64,000 nt of DNA from Roseovarius mucosus (lineage in GTDB: Bacteria > Pseudomonadota > Alphaproteobacteria > Rhodobacterales > Rhodobacteraceae): NCBI RefSeq assembly GCF_002080415.1, contig NZ_CP020474.1, forward strand, positions 3,051,501 to 3,115,500. The letters are read 5' to 3'. Positions 1 to 8,346 of this stretch are shown here, piece by piece. The notes under the pieces are model-generated. The model was not told where the DNA came from, ran no database searches, and saw only the letters and a list, made by a program, of their open reading frames with translations. Position 1 is the first letter of the stretch. Every line of letters starts with the position of its first letter. The translations under genes were made by a program, and so were the position numbers.

Positions 1-314
1 AAATTCCAAACTTTTTTTATAAAATGACGTTGTGGCATTTTAATGTAATGCTGGGAATGTTGTTTCTTTTTGCTGTTAAATTTATTGACAGATCATTTTT
101 TATATATCTTTAGATTAATTTAAAAATATTTTCCAGAAGGGCGTAATTATTTACATTTTTTATATTGACAGTTGTATCTCCATCACAATGTACGTCACTG
201 AGCATGGTGAGTTTGAATTAACATGCTTGCTCGCAGGCGCAAGGATGAAATTATGCCACGCAGGCGTCTGTTTTTAAAATCTAAAGGTAGAATCTGACGT
301 TAAGGAAAATATAT
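1..314. other. AT-rich stretch without a recognised gene
   Basis: Very AT-rich with several T- and A-runs. No open frame of credible length is seen on either strand. It probably holds the promoter of the gene beginning at 315, but I could not pick a convincing -35/-10 pair. An AAGGA ribosome-binding site lies at 301-305, just before that gene. Confidence 0.5.
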
Positions 315-1166
315 ATGGGATTTCTCACATTTAATATTGGAATGATTACTAGATCAAGCGGTGGATCTGCAACTGGACGATCAGCTTTTCAGAGGTGCGT
401 TAAATCTGAATGTGGAACCCATGATTACAGTTCAAAACGAGACGAGTGCATACTACATGAAGTAATGCTGCCCGAGAGCGTTAAGAGTAGATTTCGCGAT
501 CCTGCAATACTTTGGCTGGAAGCTGAGAAAATGGAGGGCGGTTCGGATTCACTGCTCGGACGTACAATCGAAATATCAATTCCAGACAAGGTCCCTCTGG
601 GTCTGTGGAGAAAGTTCGCACAAGAAATTTTATTTCCGTACGTTGATCACGGTTTTGCAGTAGAGTACGGGATTCATAGAACGAAAGTGAGTTCCGGGAA
701 TAACGATAACATAAGTATTCACGCACTTGTATCAGCCCGTCGAATGGGCAAGGAAGGTTTCTTGATAAAAGGGGATCGATACTTTGAGAGGAAGTTTCTA
801 AGAAAAGGTTGCGCTTCAATGATCAGAAAGATAACTGCAGAAGCAATGAATTTCTTTTTCTTTAAGAACGGCATAAAAGCATTCGTCGATCATGAAAAGA
901 ATGAAGCTGGTGATGATTTGGCTCCGATTGCTAGCGATCATATCATTCAAGAAATTAAGCGTGAAACGCAGGGTTTAAAAAAACACATTGAAGAAGGGGC
1001 AACTCCTTCCTCGTATATGCCAAAGTTTTCTCTGGCGGCAGGAATGTTTCTCTTGTCCCAGTCTCAGAAAAAGAATGGATTGGACGGATTGTGCGAGGCT
1101 GTGGGTGATCTCGACGAGATGCCATCAGTCCCAGAAAGGGGTCACCTGAAGGGGCCCTTGCTTTGA
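315..1166 (+). CDS. MobA/MobL-type relaxase N-terminal region, probably decayed
   Basis: A 283-residue protein that follows the layout of the MobA/MobL (Ti TraA-like) relaxase N-terminus. It shows an opening ITRSSGGSATGRSAF segment, HDYSSKRDECILHEVMLPE, an LW.EAE segment, RTIEISIPDKVP, a YVDHGFAVEYGIH segment and an IHALVSARR segment. Relaxases of this family nick plasmid DNA at oriT to start conjugal transfer. Two catalytic positions look lost. The N-terminal motif usually ending in AAYR reads SAFQR here, so the usual Tyr is Phe. The histidine cluster usually written NPHAH reads NISIH, so one His is Ser. The protein is also shorter than usual, and its last 15 or so codons run into GC-rich IS debris, suggesting truncation. 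The family assignment comes from recalled motifs, not a search. It points to a mobilisable-plasmid origin for this island. Confidence 0.55.
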   Translation: MGFLTFNIGMITRSSGGSATGRSAFQRCVKSECGTHDYSSKRDECILHEVMLPESVKSRFRDPAILWLEAEKMEGGSDSLLGRTIEISIPDKVPLGLWRKFAQEILFPYVDHGFAVEYGIHRTKVSSGNNDNISIHALVSARRMGKEGFLIKGDRYFERKFLRKGCASMIRKITAEAMNFFFFKNGIKAFVDHEKNEAGDDLAPIASDHIIQEIKRETQGLKKHIEEGATPSSYMPKFSLAAGMFLLSQSQKKNGLDGLCEAVGDLDEMPSVPERGHLKGPLL

Positions 1167-2061
1167 GTTCCTGGCTTCATGGGTAACCCTGGACGCGGAC
1201 GCTCTGATATCGGCATTGAGCGCGATTTCGCAGGGCAGATGAGTAAACTGACAGTTTCCGTGCCATGAGGGCGTCAACGGGTGACGTTCACTGGCCGCGT
1301 TCGAAAAATGCCGCGCATGCATCGTGTCCGTCCCAGCCCGTGCACCTCGCGCGGGCTTTGTCGTTTCTTATGACGCCAAAGCCAAAACACCCGCAAGGTC
1401 TCCAAGACGTTCACTGTGGCGACCGCCCTGATGCTGCCGCAGGAAGCGTATATTGAGGCTGATCTGGCCGTACATCTGTCTGGCGCTGCTTGGATCAATG
1501 GCCTTCGGGCACCGCACGGCGGGGTGCGGCTGCGCTCCTCTGATTTCATCGTCCAATGAGACCATACTCCGGATGAGCGCCCAGAACCTCAATACGCCTA
1601 AGCTGTTGCTTGCCAGTGAGAATTGCCCCGGCATTGTCACCGAGATCTGACCCACCCGGTTGTTATGTTCTGCGCGTCATGTTGGCGTCAATGCAGATGT
1701 CTCCTTTCGTTTCTTTTTCGCCGTCTCGGAACTGGCCTTGAATCGATAGCTGTCATTTCCGGTCTCCAGAATGTGGCAGCGGTGGGTGGGGCGATCGAGA
1801 CGAGCTGGCAGACATATTGGAAGAATCCGCCAACGCTCTCAAACATCATAGATGCCGGAATGCGTGCGCCAGGGCAGGGTAGCTCTAATGGATATCTTAT
1901 CAGAAATCTTGAAAGCATTCTGAGTATCTGTCTTAGACGTCGGCCAGATCTTGATAGGTCTTGGGAGCGTGAGGAGAGGCCGCGTATTGACAAAGTAAGA
2001 AATCGTCCTTACTTTTGAGGGAACAGAAGTGTAAAAACACTCGTGGCTCGGGAAGAGAAAC
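1167..2061. other. GC-rich transposon debris between relaxase and toxin-antitoxin genes
   Basis: About 900 bases, noticeably GC-richer than their flanks. Many overlapping short frames exist on both strands, but none looks like an intact gene. The only recognisable part is the IS21 istB tail listed separately. The rest is best read as remains of insertion sequences. Confidence 0.5.
1677..1810 (-). pseudogene. istB: IS21-family istB C-terminal remnant
   Basis: On the minus strand this reads LDRPTHRCHILETGNDSYRF, then KASSETAKKKRKETSALTPT and a stop. This is the typical C-terminus of the IstB helper ATPase of IS21-family elements (usual form LLDRLTHRCHILETNG.SYRF). The rest of istB and all of istA are missing, and the frame upstream does not continue as IstB. 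It is an old broken element lying between the relaxase-like gene and the PrlF-YhaV pair. Confidence 0.7.
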
Positions 2062-2382
2062 ATGGCAGACCTTCAGTTCGGACGCGTGAGCTCGAAAGGG
2101 CAATTCACGCTACCTAAACGCTTTCGTAGCGCACTTGGCATCAGGACAGGCACAAATGTTGCTTGCGAAATGCATAAAGGAGAGCTTCGGATTCGTGTTG
2201 CAGAACCGCGAGACCGGAACGATGATCCAGTTCTGGACGAGTTCCTGAAGCTGATCGATAAGGACATCGCAAAGAATGCAGCTCTCTTTCACATGCCGAA
2301 ATATCTCGAAGCACGCATGCGGGAAGCTGCAAAGCAAGATGTCGATCTCGAAGATGAAATTGAAGGTGACATCGAGTTTTGA
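2062..2382 (+). CDS. prlF: PrlF-type antitoxin (AbrB/SpoVT fold)
   Basis: A 106-residue protein with an N-terminal SpoVT/AbrB swapped-hairpin motif (GRVSSKGQFTLPKRFRSALG, residues about 7-26) and an acidic C-terminus. This is the layout of PrlF (SohA), the antitoxin of the YhaV RNase toxin. In that family the antitoxin binds both the toxin and its own promoter. The partner toxin gene follows with a 4-base overlap, the usual translational coupling. The start at 2062 follows a GGGAAGAG ribosome-binding region. Local base composition is intermediate between the island's AT-rich genes and its IS elements. Confidence 0.85.
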   Translation: MADLQFGRVSSKGQFTLPKRFRSALGIRTGTNVACEMHKGELRIRVAEPRDRNDDPVLDEFLKLIDKDIAKNAALFHMPKYLEARMREAAKQDVDLEDEIEGDIEF

Positions 2383-2834
2383 GTGAAAAGACAGAACCAA
2401 CAGTTATAAACGGGTGGACACTATTGTTTCACCCGTTTTTCATTGAGAAGCTTACAAAACTTGAAGCAAATGCTCAGAAAGCGCTGCCAGAAAATCCTGG
2501 GAACGCTTACGTAAAACTTTTTAATCAGATCTCAAAACTCGTCTATGAAAAGATCCCTGAAAATCCTGCATCTCCTGAGTTCAGACAGGGGAAGACGTTG
2601 GGATCTGGATACAAACACTGGCGGAGAGCAAAGTTCGGCGGAAACAGGTTCCGTCTCTATTTCAGGTATTCAGAGAAAGCTAAAATAATAGCATATGCTT
2701 GGGTCAACGATCAGAATGGTATGAGAAAAGACGGTGACAAGAATGATCCGTACGTTGTCTTTAAAAAGATGCTGGATTCCGGAAATCCGCCAGATGACAT
2801 CGAGGATCTGATCAAGGCTTGCAGAAATCTCTGA
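2379..2834 (+). CDS. yhaV: YhaV-family mRNA interferase toxin
   Basis: A 151-residue protein that follows E. coli YhaV along its length: NGWTLLFHPFF near the start, ENPASPEFRQGKTLGSG, KHWRRAKFGGNRFRLYFRYS, and NDPYVVFKKMLDSGNPPDD near the end. YhaV is a RelE-fold ribosome-associated endoribonuclease held in check by PrlF. The start is the TTG at 2379, which overlaps the prlF stop and gives the in-frame beginning MSEKTEP. The pair would stabilise the island against loss. All family landmarks look intact, so the toxin is probably active. Confidence 0.88.
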   Translation: MSEKTEPTVINGWTLLFHPFFIEKLTKLEANAQKALPENPGNAYVKLFNQISKLVYEKIPENPASPEFRQGKTLGSGYKHWRRAKFGGNRFRLYFRYSEKAKIIAYAWVNDQNGMRKDGDKNDPYVVFKKMLDSGNPPDDIEDLIKACRNL

Positions 2835-2852
2835 AATCAAAAAGCGAAAAGA

Positions 2853-2876
2853 CCAGGAACGACAACCTGGCATTTT
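2853..2876 (+). terminator. Weak terminator after yhaV
   Basis: A CCAGG/CCTGG hairpin (2853-2870) followed by TTTT, just downstream of the toxin stop. The stem is only five base pairs, so this is a modest candidate. Confidence 0.4.
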
Positions 2877-2994
2877 CTACAGCAAGAAGAAAATATGTGT
2901 GTGAGGGTACATATAATATATAATTTAAATTAAATCATATTGCAAGATAAAATAATATAATACTTTAATTAAAAGTAGAAATCTAAAACTAGAA

Positions 2995-3020
2995 GAGGGC
3001 TGGAAATTAATCCAACCCTC
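2995..3020 (-). terminator. Hairpin downstream of the putative rep gene
   Basis: GAGGGcTGG and CCAaCCCTC pair around an 8-base AT loop (8 base pairs, one mismatch). It lies about 100 bases past the stop of the minus-strand gene ending at 3124 and could end its transcript. The 250 bases around it are very AT-rich and hold no other feature. Confidence 0.4.
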
Positions 3021-3123
3021 CTCACGATCCCAAGCAAACAAAGGGTGAGTAAAGCTCTCCGTTCTCTTATGAATTATATAGATTCTGAATAAATTATAAA
3101 ATTAACTATTTAAACTAAGTTAT

Positions 3124-4686
3124 TTAAAGATTTCTTTGTGTATACCTGGGATAAATGATTTCCATAGGATCAATAGCGGTTCCTGCTTTCTTTTCGTTTT
3201 CTATTGATAACAAGTTGTCAAAATATTCTTGGGCAGGCTTCAAGTAGCCGTCGCCCATAATTGGAGGTCTTCTATTCATAATGATGTTGTCAGCAAAAAT
3301 ACCGAAAAGATCGGAAAGCTGTTCTCCAGAAGAAATCTTGTTTTTGTAGATGAAATCTATCAAATTCTTGTTCAAGTTATCTATGATGTCTAGACTGTCG
3401 GCTTGGCTTTTTAAGCCTGCATCGATCAATATACCGCGCATCTTGCGTCCTGGAACGTGATATTCACTGCTGACAGGCTGAAAGCTGGCGTTCTTGATGG
3501 TTTCTTTGGCAATGCGTTTGTAGGTATAGAAACTCTGAAGAGGTCTTATCAGAACTCTCAGACTATCAGATTTCTTTGAAAAACCATTAATATCAGCTTT
3601 CGCTTCGAAATAATCGCACTCAGAAAGCGCCTTTAGTGCTTTATTAAAGCACTCATTTATCTTTGAATTAAAGATTTTCTCACCGACATTACAGGCTTGC
3701 ATGAGAACAGCAGCTCGATTTTTAGTCATCGTAAATGCCGTGCTCGAGGAGCGCTCTTTCAACATGATATAGGGAAGCAGACCAAGGGACAGCACAGATG
3801 TCATACGCGATACGTTCAAGAGATCTGTAAATGCATAGAAACCTGGGTTCATCATCTGCTCGAAAACAGGCTTCGAAAGCTTGAATGTCAAATAATTGTA
3901 ATCTTCTGAATAGGATTCAAGAATTCTAACAGTCTGAGGTTTGCTGCCGTTCTTTACACCGGTGGCCGCGATCACCACGTCTTTTTCAAGGAGATCTGGA
4001 ACAAAAACAGGCTTAAGTTTGTGAAGTTTCGTATTAAAAAACTGTTTAATCGCATTTTTGGATATCTTGATCTCTTGTGTTCTTGAATGATAAGCGGTCG
4101 CATAGATCAAATGCATCATCTTTAAAGATTGCAGTCTTATACCCTTTGCTGACATATCAAGAAGACTGGCTGCAAGCGGATACTCAACGCGAAAACTGGA
4201 AGACATACCCGATGTAATCCATTGCTCAGGCGACTGTAAAAAAAGCTTATTTTCTTGGTTTCTGCAAACCAAGGCATGGTAAGAAGGCAGCTTGTCTTTT
4301 GAAGCACCAGACTTATAACGACCATAAATCTTTTGTAATTTCTCATGCTCTCCTAAAAGCCTTCTCAGCTTCGCTTGCTCAATCTGATATGAAATTTCTT
4401 CATCTGTTTCTTCAGCACAGATTTTAAGGAATTCTTTATCGAAATCTTTTAAGTTTTCCTCGCTTTCAAATTCAGAAATATATTCCTGTTCATCCTCTTT
4501 TTCAGAGATATCTCCATCATGCTCATATTCAGGAGTTGCTTTATATTTGTTGAAAAACTCATTTTCTATTGAATAATCAACATATTGCGAATGATAGGGA
4601 GAAAGGGGAATGCCTTCTTCAAGACCCAATTCTTCTTCTAAATCGGAAGCTTCTGGTTCATAATAGAGTTCTAAAGATAGCGTCAT
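3124..4686 (-). CDS. Putative plasmid replication initiator (Rep_3-like winged helix)
   Basis: A 520-residue protein. The first 130 or so residues are very acidic and low in complexity (repeated EE, DE). The middle, about residues 150-400, has the feel of a Rep_3/RepB-type winged-helix initiator: a YNYLTFKLSKPVFEQMMNPGF segment, then SRMTSVLSLGLLPYIMLKER, then FTMTKNRAAVLMQACNVG. In Rep_3 proteins such segments form the tandem winged helices that bind iterons. I see no single diagnostic motif, so the call is an inference. It is helped by its place in a plasmid-like island and by the structured, hairpin-rich DNA directly upstream (4921-5318). The gene is AT-rich like its neighbours. It could instead be another kind of DNA-binding protein. 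Confidence 0.45.
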   Translation of the reverse strand: MTLSLELYYEPEASDLEEELGLEEGIPLSPYHSQYVDYSIENEFFNKYKATPEYEHDGDISEKEDEQEYISEFESEENLKDFDKEFLKICAEETDEEISYQIEQAKLRRLLGEHEKLQKIYGRYKSGASKDKLPSYHALVCRNQENKLFLQSPEQWITSGMSSSFRVEYPLAASLLDMSAKGIRLQSLKMMHLIYATAYHSRTQEIKISKNAIKQFFNTKLHKLKPVFVPDLLEKDVVIAATGVKNGSKPQTVRILESYSEDYNYLTFKLSKPVFEQMMNPGFYAFTDLLNVSRMTSVLSLGLLPYIMLKERSSSTAFTMTKNRAAVLMQACNVGEKIFNSKINECFNKALKALSECDYFEAKADINGFSKKSDSLRVLIRPLQSFYTYKRIAKETIKNASFQPVSSEYHVPGRKMRGILIDAGLKSQADSLDIIDNLNKNLIDFIYKNKISSGEQLSDLFGIFADNIIMNRRPPIMGDGYLKPAQEYFDNLLSIENEKKAGTAIDPMEIIYPRYTQRNL

Positions 4687-4920
4687 AAATTACTCGTTAA
4701 AATGCCTTCTGAAATAAAGAAGGTCTTGGGATTGCAAGCATATATTATAATCAAAAGATACAATCAAGTTTATAATCAAGATTAAGCAAGAAAAAGGTAA
4801 GCAAAACTGAGATTAAAACCCATAAGGGGGGGGGATAAAAGTAAAATATCGTTTTCTTATTAATTAAAACAATAGGTTACAGCCTCTCTAATAATCAATA
4901 TACTATAGATATAAGAAGAC
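4687..4920. other. AT-rich intergenic region with a G9 tract
   Basis: The divergent region between the putative rep gene (minus) and the structured locus beginning at 4921. It holds AT-rich runs and an isolated nine-base G tract (4826-4834). TATACT (4899-4904) and TATAGA (4904-4909) are possible -10 elements for a transcript starting near 4921, though no good -35 is seen. It could be part of a plasmid origin. I found no clear iterons. Confidence 0.4.
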
Positions 4921-5283
4921 GGGTTGCTTTTGGTCTTTGAGTGATCAGGTTACATCTGGTCATAGAGCTGTCATCCATCGCTTCGGTTTACTTCCTTCTC
5001 GATGCGACAGCTGATCAATATGGTATAGGTTTCCTTTGTTACGCGCTTTCGCGCGGATCTTGGTGAGGGAGGGCATATCTGTTTGCTTCATTGGAGCAGA
5101 TCAGTCAGCTTTCCAAAATCAGATCCTAACAGTAACTCTTATAGCTTCGAATACCTGTTAAAACGACCACATGATGAGGTTTTAGGTAAAACTTGTACAT
5201 TACCATGTCAAACATGAAAACTGATCTCCACGGGCTTTAAAATCAGCCACTCCATTCATCCCCCACAAGACCATAGGTAACCC
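4921..5283 (+). ncRNA. Candidate structured non-coding RNA or replication-control locus
   Basis: No protein is encoded here. The two ends pair strongly: GGGTTGCTT (4921-4929) with AGGTAACCC (5275-5283), then after one mismatch TGGTCTT (4931-4937) with AAGACCA (5267-5273). That is 17 positions with one mismatch closing a 363-nt segment. Inside are further helices: AGCTGTC/GACAGCT (4966-4972, 5006-5012) with CATCG/CGATG, GCGC-TTTC-GCGC (5043-5054), TCTTGgTGaGGGA (5059-5071) with TCCCCCACAAGA (5259-5270) as an alternative partner, ATCTG/CAGAT, TAACAG/CTGTTA and CTGAT/ATCAG. A terminator follows at once. I do not recognise it as RNase P, tmRNA, 6S or SRP RNA. It lies divergent to the putative rep gene, so it may be a copy-control RNA or an origin structure. 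Confidence 0.5.
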
Positions 5284-5288
5284 TATTG

Positions 5289-5318
5289 AAAAAGCCCCGA
5301 AAAGGAGTTTTTCTTTTT
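5289..5318 (+). terminator. Bidirectional rho-independent terminator
   Basis: AAAAAGCCCC-GAAAA-GGAGTTTTT with further T residues. It directly follows the candidate structured RNA. Read on the other strand it also has a T-run and could end the minus-strand gene whose stop is at 5378. The same CCCC-GAAAA-GGAG core recurs at 11929 and, inverted, at 7003. Confidence 0.75.
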
Positions 5319-5377
5319 CATATTGAGTAAACGGTCTTCTTTAAAGAAATCAACTAAAAGTTGTTTTCCTTAAAGGC

Positions 5378-5983
5378 TCACAGATTACGTCTCAGTTTTT
5401 TCTTAACCTTTGGTTTGCGTGATGCTTGCGGAGCAGCAAGAACAGATTTCCTGTTCGGATCCGGTTTATTCTGCATCATGACATTCAGCAAATCTCTTAC
5501 AATAAGACTCATACGTTTATTCAACACAAAGTATTTTTTTCGCATGTCTACTGTATGATGAAGCTCACGGATTAAATCATATTCTGAAGTTTTGCCTTCT
5601 CTTTGGAAATCTCTTTTAATTGAATCAGATTTACTTTTATAATTTCTTATAGCGTATATTATTTCATCAAGGCTTTCTTCTTCGAAGCTCTCATAGAGTT
5701 GATATAGCTTTTCCAGCTCGAAAATATCTAGCTCTTCACTGTCTACGTGTATGTAAGGATAGTCTTTTTCAAGTTAGCGTTTGATTGTAGATAACTGCTT
5801 AATAAGCTTATCAGTTTCTTGCAGTGTTTCTTCAACGACGGTCTTCCTTTTAAGAAAGCAATAAAACGTTGTAATATATGGTCCTGGTCCTGGTCCTGGT
5901 GCTGGCGCGGGATTCTGCTCTTTTGAAACAGATGTATTTTGATTCGATTGATCTACACTGTTAGCCACAATTTCTTTAAGCAT
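5378..5983 (-). pseudogene. Hypothetical protein gene with an internal TAA stop
   Basis: One minus-strand frame of 202 codons, broken by a single in-frame TAA at 5774-5776. The first part starts with ATG at 5983 (MLKEIVANSV), carries a proline-glycine repeat PAPAPGPGPGP and ends LIKQLSTIKR. After the stop the frame goes straight on as LEKDYPYIHVDSEELDIFEL, then a charged helical stretch and a basic tail ending VKKKLRRNL. The continuous frame and similar composition on both sides argue for one gene hit by a nonsense mutation. Readthrough or two separate proteins remain possible. Function unknown. Confidence 0.55.
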
Positions 5984-6155
5984 TCAGAATTTCCTTTTGA
6001 ATGTATATTACAAAATATATAGCATAAAAACTTGCGAATATCCATAGGAGATATGTAAAGAAATATGGTTAAAACCTTTTCAAGTAATTGTTTTACTCAA
6101 AGAACCAAAGATAAAGCTTAATTTTGTAAAGATTTTTCGTTAGGAAGCTGGCTTA

Positions 6156-6192
6156 AATGTTCTACACAAAAAATCTAGATGTGTAGAACATT
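6156..6192. repeat. Perfect 13-bp inverted repeat, lox-like candidate recombination site
   Basis: AATGTTCTACACA (6156-6168) and its exact reverse complement (6180-6192) flank an 11-base AT-rich spacer. It lies 15 bases beyond the stop of the Cre-like recombinase fragment. Two 13-bp arms around a short asymmetric core is the layout of lox sites used by Cre-type enzymes. No T-run follows in either direction, which argues against a simple terminator. Confidence 0.5.
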
Positions 6193-6207
6193 CATGGATA
6201 GCTTTCT

Positions 6208-6543
6208 TTAAAGAAATCCTGTTCCGGCATCGTTCTTGAATTTCTCATGATCAGCAAAATAACTACGTACAGTGTTGACGTCTTTATGTCTTGTTTGCTC
6301 CATGATCGAATTGATGGGAGCGTTATGCAATCCAGCAGTGGTCACGAAACCAGATCTTACAGAATGTCCGGAAAGCAACTTTGGATCGAGACCTGCATCA
6401 CAAGCTCTGTTTTTTATGATGCGAGAAATAGCTTCCCCAGTCAGAGCTGAATTGCGGCATCTTTTGCCACCTTTTAACACTGGTCTGAAGATGTAGCCTG
6501 TTTCGATGCCAGCTTCTTTGATACAGTTTTTCAAGGCTTGCAC
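6208..6543 (-). pseudogene. Cre-like tyrosine recombinase, C-terminal fragment
   Basis: A 111-residue frame matching the catalytic half of a tyrosine recombinase. It shows SGHSVRSGF, holding the HxxR pair, then TRHKDVNTVRSYF, holding the final His and the Tyr nucleophile. Cre has the same SGHS.R.G arrangement. The N-terminal domain and the first catalytic Arg are missing: families of this kind run to about 300 residues. Upstream on the same strand the frame goes on a little (TVPTGRIIKPVQ), then meets a stop and GC-rich unrelated sequence at about 6590. The gene was therefore cut by a rearrangement. It sits next to a lox-like inverted repeat that may be its target site. Confidence 0.75.
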
Positions 6544-6620
6544 AGGCTTTATGATGCGACCTGTTGGAACGGTAATAGTTTGCGGGTATCAGATCAGACG
6601 GGATAAGCTCGGATTTACCC

Positions 6621-6974
6621 ATGGCTCGACTAAGGCCGAGGTACAGCTTTGGAACTTCCCGACCTCCACAGTCCGCATCTTGTGGCGGCGCGCCGACCAC
6701 GGACGGCAGTATGGACCTGCTCGTTGGACCGTCCTCACCATTGACCAAACCCGCCCGATCACAGAAGAAAACAGGGATCGTTCTAAAGGGCGGCTTCGGC
6801 TTTGATTATCTAGGTAAGCTGATTATAGAGAACCCCCAAAAGATCACGGTTTCTGGAAAGATCGTTTGTGCATACAATTTTGATCTGACGTTTCTTTCGA
6901 AAGCTCCAGATGAAGCCCGCTTAAGAACGCAATCTGGTAAAGATCGAAGACCCAGATTTCCACCATTCGATTAA
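6621..6974 (+). CDS. Doubtful open frame, hypothetical
   Basis: A 117-codon frame whose first half lies in a GC-rich patch that breaks the recombinase gene. Its second half is AT-rich (FGFDYLGKLIIENPQKI) and ends shortly before a clear terminator on the same strand. The second half may be the tail of a real gene whose beginning was replaced by rearrangement. No recognised domain. Confidence 0.25.
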   Translation: MARLRPRYSFGTSRPPQSASCGGAPTTDGSMDLLVGPSSPLTKPARSQKKTGIVLKGGFGFDYLGKLIIENPQKITVSGKIVCAYNFDLTFLSKAPDEARLRTQSGKDRRPRFPPFD

Positions 6975-7002
6975 GTGATCAGTCTACATTATTTAAGAAA
7001 AG

Positions 7003-7026
7003 AAGGCTCCTTTTTGGGGCCTTTTT
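7003..7026 (+). terminator. Rho-independent terminator
   Basis: AAGGCTCC-TTTTT-GGGGCCTT followed by TTT. It is a strong hairpin with the same core as those at 5289 and 11929. It ends any transcript reading through 6621-6974. Confidence 0.75.
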
Positions 7027-7185
7027 GCTTTCTTATGATCTTGAGGGAGGGGGAGGGTGTATGGCTTTCCGAAATCTTTAAAAAACATTAAGATTTATGT
7101 AAATTCTATGAATAAATTTTACCAAAAGCTAGTATTTTAGATAAAAGTATACTATATAATATATAGAAAGCAAGAATAGAAGAGG

Positions 7186-7932
<747 letters not shown>

Positions 7933-7947
7933 ATTTACCAATTAATC

Positions 7948-7980
7948 GCCTGCAAGTCAGCTTTTCATTGGCTTGCAGGC
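7948..7980 (+). terminator. Intergenic hairpin
   Basis: GCCTGCAAG (7948-7956) and CTTGCAGGC (7972-7980) form a perfect 9-bp stem between two plus-strand genes. There is no T-run, so it may protect or attenuate the mRNA rather than terminate it. Confidence 0.45.
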
Positions 7981-7998
7981 AACACAGGATTCAAACAA

Positions 7999-8313
7999 AT
8001 GAAAACATTTACAGTTACACACACACAAGATTTAGGGGAAACCCTTCCAGCATTGCTGAGAAATATTTCTGTTCTAAAAGACTTCTTTGGATACGAAAAG
8101 TTCTTGGTAAATGATGTAGAAATTACCGAAGAAGTCTTATCTCTTTTTTCTTCTCTGACAGCTCATGTTACAGAGAAACGAAAGCACAGTTATCCGACAT
8201 GCTTCATTGTTGATCGTCTTATGGGTGATTACTATCATTATTCGGAGATTTCTGAAGCCTGGAATATTCCGATCACGACTTTCTATCGCATTAAAAAAGG
8301 TGAGCTGACTTAA
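7999..8313 (+). CDS. Small hypothetical protein with a C-terminal HTH-like segment
   Basis: A 104-residue protein. Its end (YSEISEAWNIPITTFYRIKKGELT) looks like a helix-turn-helix: a short helix, a turn, then a recognition-type helix with Thr-Thr and Arg. The first half has no recognised motif. It follows the acidic protein gene by 66 bases, separated by a hairpin. The stop codon lies inside the inverted repeat that ends the opposite-strand operon. It may be a small DNA-binding regulator. Confidence 0.5.
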   Translation: MKTFTVTHTQDLGETLPALLRNISVLKDFFGYEKFLVNDVEITEEVLSLFSSLTAHVTEKRKHSYPTCFIVDRLMGDYYHYSEISEAWNIPITTFYRIKKGELT

Positions 8314-8321
8314 GCTCACCT
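8293..8321 (-). terminator. Terminator of the minus-strand membrane-protein pair
   Basis: AGGTGAGCT-GACTTA-AGCTCACCT, a perfect 9-bp stem. On the minus strand it is followed by six T residues, so it is a good terminator for the gene ending at 8347. It overlaps the last codons of the plus-strand gene ending at 8313. Confidence 0.75.
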
Positions 8322-8346
8322 CTACTGTTTTCTTGGTATTTGATCT

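Noticed and set aside
4921..5283. tmRNA, RNase P RNA or retron RNA as the identity of the structured segment
   Set aside because: No tRNA-like T-arm with proper stem, no RNase P core sequences, and no reverse transcriptase gene nearby.
5361..5558. Plus-strand 65-codon frame
   Set aside because: Antisense to the better-supported minus-strand frame that carries the internal stop, with no ribosome-binding site.
6156..6192. Simple rho-independent terminator for the recombinase fragment
   Set aside because: The stem is perfect, but no T-run follows on either strand and the loop is long for a terminator.
5055..7078. Repeat between 5055-5120 and 7040-7078 (GATCTTG...GAGGGAGGG and CTTTCC.AAATC)
   Set aside because: Similarity is short and patchy; it could be chance in low-complexity purine-rich DNA.
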